From NCBI GenBank assembly GCA_022494885.1, contig JAGVSM010002402.1:1-64000 (forward strand): a DNA stretch of 64,000 bases, given 5' to 3'. How positions within the stretch are numbered: position 1 is the stretch's first letter; each line of letters begins with the position of its first letter. A program made the position numbers and the translations under genes. Positions 57,000 through 64,000 of the stretch are shown in pieces. The stretch is from Micrasema longulum. Taxonomy: Eukaryota > Arthropoda > Insecta > Trichoptera > Brachycentridae. A model generated the notes under the pieces. It was not told where the DNA came from, did not search any database, and worked only from the letters and a program-made list of their open reading frames with translations.

Positions 57000-57150
57000 A
57001 TCTTAGAACAGGCTGAGCCATGTTAGATGGAGACTATCCTAAACAGAGAACACTCCGTTTTCAATTTCTATTTACTAGTTTTATATGGATTCCCTGTTTT
57101 TGAATATGTTTACTTATTTTGTGCAATAAATTTATTAAAAAAAAAAGTTG
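57000..57150 (+). repeat. dispersed repeat Y, second copy
   Basis: GAACAGGCTGAGCCATGTTA, GATGGAGACTATCCTAAAC and ATGGATTCCCTGTTTTTGAA follow 51310-51480 in order, ending in GCAATAAATTTATT and an A run. Confidence 0.8.
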
Positions 57151-58430
57151 ATTAGAAGCGCAGTTGGCGAGCATGATACGTGACGTCAAAATGACATGTC
57201 GCCAATTGCGAACCGTTTTGTATGTGCTCATTTTTAAACTCAAAAATTATAAATAATAGCTAGTTTTTAATAGATCGATCATAAAAATGTATGTTTTATA
57301 TTTTTTACGTTGTTTCCAAGTTGTGAAAATACACTATTAAAGTTTTAGTTAAGTATATTTTTAAGGGTAAATTTTAGGGATCTAGGGATTTAAAAAAAAT
57401 CTGTACAAGCTTACCTAACTGTCAAATATAATTTCTCGCGTCCTCATTCATGAAAAACGGCGCGGCGTTTTAATCTTCCGCTTTATTTTATTTTTGGGAT
57501 TATGAAGAAACAATGTTTAACAGTCCTTAACATAGTCGGTTGAAGATAATGATTGCGAGTCCCTGACTTCGTTTCCTGGGCGTGGAGATTTAGTTACAGT
57601 GTAGGCTATAAATATTATTTATTTTTTAATCAAACCTTACCACACATACAAAATGGCTAATGCAACATCTTTATAATTTATTGTTTCATTATATGCCTCG
57701 GAATGGCGATATAAAAATCCTACGAAAATATTAATAAACGCTTACGAGCGCATTGTGTAATGTTTAAATAAAATTGAATGGGAGAAATAATACGCGGTGC
57801 ATGTCGACAAAACAGATTTTATTATCAGATTATAACGCGATATTCAATTACGACAAAAGTTTTTTATGAATGGTTTTCTTTTTCAATTATTCGTTGCGTT
57901 CATTTCGGTCCAATTTGCCGTTGGTTCGTGAACAAGTATACTCTAAGCCATAAGAATTCGTCCAATTAAGATATTTATCATAAAGGTGTATTCACGCAAC
58001 AGGACATACATCTGACTATTGTTGTCCTACTCTTTCATCTTTCTTCTTTATTCGACTAAGAAAATTTTTGTCGTATAAATATATAATAGATACGTTATTT
58101 TTTACTACATACAAAAAAATTCGTTGTTTTTCACTTAGTAATGAAGTTTATAAGAAAATACTACAAAAAATACTTCGGTTAAAAGAGTTTTTACAGTGTG
58201 ATAAAATTTACTATGATTCGTATGGGTAAAGGCTTTAAAATAGATTTGATTTTGGTCTAAAAGGAAAAAAAGATACGTTTTTAAAGACCTTGAAGATTGG
58301 TATGTGATATCAGTAAATCTCAGTTCTGAACTGGTTCCGAGTTACTTGTAGTAGTCTGAGACCGATTTACATAATGTGCTTCAAATTTACCCACCAAATG
58401 TCACTGACACAATTGAGCTGTCTTTTGTAT
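57151..58430. other. no gene recognised
   Basis: AT-rich; no frame with a domain. Confidence 0.45.
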
Positions 58431-58439
58431 GGGCGTAGG

Positions 58440-59560
58440 ACTAATCTTCACTACAAACAAAATGCGGCAAACCTTTAAGATTGAATACAACAAAAAATAT
58501 GCATGATTTACCATTTAGTCAGTTGACGCGTGGTATTTTCCTGACACGATCTCGCAAGCGTCTCAAATCATTTAATTAAATATCAAGTATAACTTCGTGA
58601 ACAGGATTTTTATGGCTTATGGATTTATCACCACCGAGTCAGCCAGCCTAAATCAGTATTGGATTAATAGTTTTCATCAAAAAACAGATGGTCGATATAT
58701 TAATTTATATCAAAAGCAGTCCGGCCGTTTTTTACGATGAAAGTCATTTTGAAGCTCTGATATCTCGTCGGTTTATTTTCGATACTCGAAAGGGAACGGT
58801 GACTTCGAACAATTATTTGTTTTTGGTAAAACGTGATGACGTCAAGTGAAGTTCGTTAGAATACAAACAGGATACTGCGTACAACTGGAATTGATTACTC
58901 CGGCATAAATCCTGGAAATAATAAAAAATAATTACCCAGAATGTGGCCGTAATTTAAAAACACATAAAAGCATCGTGACATTGAATAACAACACGGTTTT
59001 AATTGGAGATTATTATTTCAAGAACCAGCGTTTACCTGCGCCGAGAGAGGTTCAACTTTGGCCAAATTGAGATGAACGGCCTTTGGCGAACATAGATCAT
59101 GAACAATTAACTCGGTGAAGAAAGCGTTAGGATTTGTTGAAGCGTTTTTTGAGAAGTTAATCGCTTTTCTGTTGATTTATGAGAACCGTGCGTGCTGTAC
59201 CTCCATAACGTATATAAGATTTATGTAAATCCATCTTGCATCGGTCGGTTTTCCAACCAGTCTACGTTAAATTAATTATTCAAATGTTTGAATCTGTGTA
59301 CCTAACGAAACGGGTTAATTAACGGAAAGGGAACCGAGCTGTGTATTCTGTGCGGAAGATGTATCGAGTTCTGTCCACTTGTCTATAACATCACGCCATA
59401 CCCCCGAGGGATGATCTCCTCTGACGTCATTTCCATAGACTCGTTTCGTTAGCCAGTCAGTTGACCATTCGTACAGACAGTATACTCGTATCGCCATTCG
59501 CTGTTAAACATGGTCGATTAAGTGTGGGGACTAGAAAACCCGAGAAGAAGTCACATTCAC
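58440..59560. promoter_or_regulatory. GC-richer 1.1-kb block, candidate conserved noncoding DNA
   Basis: Contains TTTAATTAAAT, TTTTATGGC and AATTAACTCGG-like homeodomain-type sites in less AT-biased sequence. A 60-codon minus-strand frame at 59315-59497 has no domain. No repeat family explains the block. Regulatory role is inference only. Confidence 0.2.
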
Positions 59561-60004
59561 ACCTTGGCGAACCACGCTTCGCTTTTCATTGAGAAAATTT
59601 CAAATTTTCTCATGTTTCCTAGAATCATTTAGCTGGAAGAAAGGGTAAAATAATCATTTCGCTCGGCAAATAAAAACGACGTTAGTAGAGCGTTCGGGTG
59701 TTTACAGAGAAAATTCGTAAAATTTTCTTTCTACTAAATAAACAGAAGGTTTTTACTTTTTTCATTTACGATACCCTAATTTAAAATATAAAGAAATGTG
59801 TAAGAAAAGAGGCTACATACATAAAACGAGACTTTTCTTTCCCAATTTTGAAACATATATTTGGATAATACAAATAAAAAAAACAAAAATGACGTTTCAA
59901 ATAAACATAATAGTATTTACTGGGAACTTTGGTCCGGATGCTAAGTTGGCAAAATATGTCAAAATGTAATAGTTTTAACAACAATATTTTGAGTTTGTCC
60001 AATT

Positions 60005-60201
60005 TTTTGTAGACAAGGACTGGGTTCAACTCCCTGGAGAGCTGTTTATATTAACATATTACAACAGAGATGAAGAACATTAAAGAAAAGGTAATATAGA
60101 AGACCATAAACCAGCCATTGACAGGTCATAAGCCCTGTAGATGCCTAGACTTCTATATTACCTTTTCTTTAATGTTCTTCATCTCTGTTGTAATATGTTA
60201 A
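60005..60201 (-). mobile_element. MITE-F, compact foldback with perfect 52-bp arms
   Basis: Arms 60051-60102 (TTAACATATTACAACAGAGA, TGAAGAACATTAAAGAAAAG, GTAATATAGAAG) and 60150-60201 are exact inverses, separated by 47 nt that include CCAGCCATTGACAGGTCATA. The family tail (CTCCAGGGAGTTGAACCCAG on the minus strand) lies at 60005-60050. A transcript would form a long hairpin. Confidence 0.95.
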
Positions 60202-60520
60202 GTAATAGTTTTATTTCAAAATACGGTTATTGTATTCAAATTATGTCAATTATTTTAATAACAATACACTTGTTTATAAAATTTACAAATCTACATTACT
60301 ACAATAAAAGCCGCATGTTTTTTTCTTTCATTCTTCATATTCTTCAGATTTATGATGTAATTTTATTTATCAATATTTAAATTTCCGTATTGTTACTCAT
60401 GTTTGGGCAGAAAGAATAATATACATATATGTACATGTATATTGTATATGTATGTGATAATCCGAAGTAGAAACCTGGAGGAATGTGTTTTTTTTTCATT
60501 TGATATCTACAAAATCGAAA
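60202..60520. other. no gene recognised
   Basis: AT-rich with a TATATGTACATGTATATTGT run near 60425; the 79-codon frame at 60141-60380 begins inside the foldback and is not gene-like. Confidence 0.45.
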
Positions 60521-60524
60521 GAAC

Positions 60525-60605
60525 ATTAGTCCGCCTCGCGGGGACCTCTCGAGGAATCGAATCCGGGAATTAAAGCATGCTAAGCGAACGCACCGACCAC
60601 TAATT
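60525..60605 (-). repeat. tRNA-like SINE head (family A type)
   Basis: Plus-strand CTCTCGAGGAATCGAATCCG and AAGCGAACGCACCGACCACT are the inverse of the B-box and A-box regions of family A. No body follows. Confidence 0.5.
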
Positions 60606-61945
60606 TTACCTAAGAGTAGCTAGCTGGTAAAAAATAAGATTTTTATCTGGTATACTTGATGCCCACATTCAGTTGTTTGAATGATATCGATAATAATTTA
60701 TCGGGAGTCAGGTCTTCAAGCCAGAGCGGTTAATTAAACGGCCACATTACCTAGATAATAACGTAGAGTGGTTACTGGATGCCCATTACCCATTTGGTTT
60801 AGGAGGTTGTCGCGAACTACTGTTGTGTTAATGACGAGAATTTACAGGTAGATTAATTCATTAGCTTATCTCATTTGACACTTTTGTTTGAGTAGAGACG
60901 GTTTATCTATAAATATACGTGTGCGCCGAGTGCCAACACATAGAATACAAATTTAGCGCTACTTAGCACGATACGTTTCGTGTCACACTACTATGTAATA
61001 AACCAATGACAGTTTTATAATTTAACCCCTTTCAGACTTTTATTTTCATATTGGAGTTGCAGCAAAATTAACCTTGCTTATAATATACAAGGATTATATT
61101 CCACAATTTTTGGCCATCTTTATCTGAGCAGTGTTGAGAAGGGGAGGGAAATTTGGATGAAGCCCTGTAGAGAAACTTTTTCGCATTCGCTTAATGAAGA
61201 GGAAAACACGTAACACGCATTGAAGAGAAGCGAGACACCAGTAGACCTTTCGTGTCACTTGAAAAGATGACGGCATTTTGTGTGCTGTTATCATTTATTT
61301 TACTATTACCTGTACTGTTCTTATTATGAAAGATACTATCCCTTATGATAAGTCATTGTGACTTATTACGGAATGGATGCGACTTAGATTCTTTCCCCTC
61401 TTTCTGCATCGCGCCTCCGGGGGATATGTTTCGACGCTGAAAAGGGGGTAATGCATCAACAAGTGAGGAACATCTTGTGGCATTTTATTTCAGACTGGTT
61501 GTTCATTCAAATACACAAACAAGAGTTGTAAGTTTATTTTTCTCCCGTACCTACCAAAATTAAAAAGCGACTACTGCTTGTTTATTCATACGATGATTTC
61601 CAAGAAAACTAACCAGCCGCCTGGTATCTAAAATAGTATGACCCTTTTAACACGCATTGTCTAAATCCATACGGCTCGATAAAATTAGGTTGGATTGACA
61701 TTTATTGTATTATTTTGTATTTATTTTTAATTTATTCAGTGGGTACTCTTTTTTTGGGCCAAAATCCTCTACAAAAAATTGAATAGAGAGTGGTAGGTCT
61801 AGTGGAGTACTGGTTATTGCGTTTGTCTAGCATTAAAAAAATAAATATTATAACACAAGAAATATCAATCCACCCTTTGTTATTTTATCATTTGACTGAC
61901 TATGATTTGTTTATTTTAAAGCGAATTTCATCGTCCATTCAAATG
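60606..61945. other. no gene recognised
   Basis: Mixed composition; a GC-richer patch at 61370-61460 (TGCATCGCGCCTCCGGGGGA) is unassigned. Confidence 0.4.
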
Positions 61946-61949
61946 ATCA

Positions 61950-62065
61950 ACGTATTACAACAGAGATGAAGAACGCTTTAGAAGAGAAATATGGAAGTCC
62001 CTAGGGGGTGAAATCCAGTCCTTGTCTACGCACATTTGGATGAGCTCATAATATTTCTCAAAAAT
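61950..62065 (+). repeat. MITE-F end joined to its tail
   Basis: TATTACAACAGAGATGAAGA, GAAATATGGAAGTC, then directly TAGGGGGTGAAATCCAGTCC and CATTTGGATGAGCTC. As at 44341-44455 the interior is missing. Confidence 0.75.
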
Positions 62066-63375
62066 ATATTTATGACTAGTTTTACTTATATTTCCCTAAA
62101 TTAAACATATTTGATCAAATAAATAAATTTATTGTAAGATAATTGATTTATTATTAGTTTAAACTCCAGTCCATTTAAAGAAACGATGAACTTGATATGA
62201 TAAAAAAAAAAATCAAAAATGTTCATATGAGCAATATAGTAAAAAAATACCCACATGAGTTAATTAAGGTTTGAAAGGGTTAAAATATTTGCTTATTTCT
62301 AAAATTTTGACGATAAGCAGGTCAAAGTAACATATTTGCAAAATATCACAAATTAAAATGAAATTACTATCGTAAATTTATTTGACAGATTTTTTAAAAC
62401 ATGTTAAAAATCTTTTTGGAAAATGAACATGAAAGTTTATACATTTGAAGGACTTAGTACTTAGTAGGACTTAGGACTTAGTATTACAATAAAATACAAT
62501 TTAGTATATTTAATAAAAATATTTTTTATATCAAATTAAGTATATGAGGCCATTGGAAGCAAAAATAGCAAACTCCCGTTTAGGTGTTTTCGATAAAAAT
62601 AACAAAAACTGCTGCACTAATGCCAAAGATAGTCTTCATGTTAGAAATGTTATTTTCACTGAAATTAAACTTTAAGATACTAATAAGTTTGCTTTAACAA
62701 AAACACGAATTCAAAAAACATTCTTCATATTTGTATGGCACGGCCATTTTGAAAATTTAAATTTCAAGTCATTGGTCAAATAAAATGGCTGATGGATATT
62801 GCTATGCTTCCAAACATTATTTTCAAAGCATCAGAAGTATGATTTTAAACTACGTTTGCCACTCAACTCATGATTTTTATAAAAATAAAGTTGATGAACT
62901 ACTGAATGACATAAAAGATCTTATAGCTTTATGGCTACTAGAATTTATAATATGGTTAAAGATATTTTATTCACCCAACACGATGTAACTTCTTTGCAAA
63001 AAAAAAATAACCTAGTGGCTTATTAAGTTAGTAAGAAAAGAAACCAAAACCTTATCAAACTACATTACAAGGTAAATTATATCAATATTAATATTATCCA
63101 CGACAATTTAAACACTAAACAATACAACGACAAGAAGGATAAAATTTAAACACATATTATTTACATAGAAATGTAATTACAAAAATACACTTTAGAAAAA
63201 TACTTCTTAAAATTGAGCTTCAACATGAATTGGAAAAAATGCCCACAAAGACTACAGCGTCTGAGCTTGGGCCATTCCTTTTTTAATTATTAAAAAGTTT
63301 ATAGCACATATATATGTATGTATGTGTATGTTAGGGTGTTTATGTATATGTGTATATCAGTGGCGAATGGTGATT
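62066..63375. other. AT-rich DNA, no gene recognised
   Basis: Includes a small local duplication of AGGACTTAGTA at about 62450-62485 and a (TATG)-rich run at 63308-63355. Confidence 0.45.
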
Positions 63376-63379
63376 TTAT

Positions 63380-63850
63380 TTACAGGTAAGCTTTAAAAAA
63401 AATCATATATTTGTACCTACATAGAAGGTACATAATATAATTTAAATAATATACACTTAAAAATAATATTTTTTTGTTGTTCTGAGTGATACAACAACTC
63501 TCATCCATGAAATCAACTCAAAAGACGTAACTTCGTGATATTTTATATTATAAAGAAATAATATTCATTACTTTAATACATAACTCATTAAAAAATAAAT
63601 GAAAAATAGCACTATGAATTCAGTCAGTATTAGGTATTCAATTGAAATGTCAGATGGCCGAATCGTTCTAGAAATTAATAGTGCTAAAAACGGCCACGTC
63701 GAGCGTCATATGTCCTGCAATATAACGCATGAAAATAATTATGGTCTTATGTCAAATGTACCATCTCAAAGAAAAATAGCCCTTAAGAAATAATGTTTGA
63801 AATACTGTTTTCCAAATCAAGAATCTTCAAATAATTTGTGTAATCTGCAA
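63380..63850 (+). repeat. dispersed repeat X, second copy, with the shared reading frame
   Basis: Inverse of 50041-50515. The frame at 63599-63793 includes SDGRIVLEINSAKNGHVERH then MSCNITHENNYGLMSNVPSQ. Relative to the other copy one codon (Asn) is missing in frame, and both end in a Lys-rich stretch followed by a stop. Upstream, both copies have CAGGTAAGC, a possible splice donor. Not recognised as a known family. Confidence 0.75.
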
Positions 63851-64000
63851 GTTAAATCTAGGAGAAAAAACCCGCACTGGGGTTAAGACATTTAAAATAC
63901 AGTATACTTATTTATATGAAAAAATAAGCTAGAATAATCGGCTAGTTTCTTGGCCTCCTTTAATAATTATATTTATATTAGGATAAAAATACAAACGGTG

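Overview
This window looks like AT-rich, gene-poor nuclear DNA from an animal, most likely an arthropod and plausibly an insect. The support is indirect: there are no bacterial-style gene arrays, and the sequence is dominated by animal non-LTR retrotransposons (CR1/Jockey-like, L2-like, I/LOA-like and RTE-like), tRNA-derived SINEs, short inverted-repeat DNA elements and hammerhead-ribozyme-like motifs of the kind carried by Penelope-like elements. Order and species cannot be fixed from sequence alone. I find no convincing host protein-coding gene and no true tRNA or rRNA gene.

Layout. 1-3.8 kb: AT-rich, one SINE and a perfect 36-nt hairpin. 3.8-5.5 kb: decayed reverse transcriptase plus RNase H retroelement, then an inverted-repeat element. 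6.9-11.2 kb: L2-like 3' ends, a 571-bp inverted-repeat element, a Helitron-like stretch interrupted by an L2-like tail with a perfect 67-bp tandem duplication, and another LINE end. 11.95-15.24 kb: the only intact long reading frame, a 963-aa endonuclease-reverse transcriptase on the minus strand. 19.8-27.3 kb: five hammerhead-like motifs, two of them at the tips of ~60-bp-arm foldbacks, mixed with SINEs. 27.6-35.7 kb: LINE relics, SINEs and a full-length inverted-repeat element. 35.7-44.3 kb: mostly unassigned AT-rich DNA with a periodic T-rich tract and a Helitron-like nest. 44.3-54.1 kb: several different inverted-repeat elements (CAGGGTG type, hAT-like type, a 380-bp long-TIR type), LINE ends and SINEs. 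54-64 kb: AT-rich DNA, a GC-richer block at 58.4-59.6 kb, a near-perfect foldback at 60.05-60.20 kb and a repeat carrying a short shared reading frame.

How the parts relate. The intact LINE could supply enzyme activity for related sequences, but the SINEs have a different 3' end, so their helper is not evident. The commonest local repeat is a family of short elements ending in a T(A/G)CAACAGAGA motif, with about 50-bp terminal inverted repeats and about a dozen copies or pieces. The most interesting signal is the group of hammerhead-like motifs: two sit at the apex of long, largely complementary arms and are followed at once by a short conserved reading frame beginning M-x-F-H-Q-E. This suggests remnants of a Penelope-like or related ribozyme-carrying element. 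A few GC-richer islands (20.6-21.0, 33.4-33.8, 52.86-53.16, 58.4-59.6 kb) are offered as weak candidates for conserved regulatory DNA.
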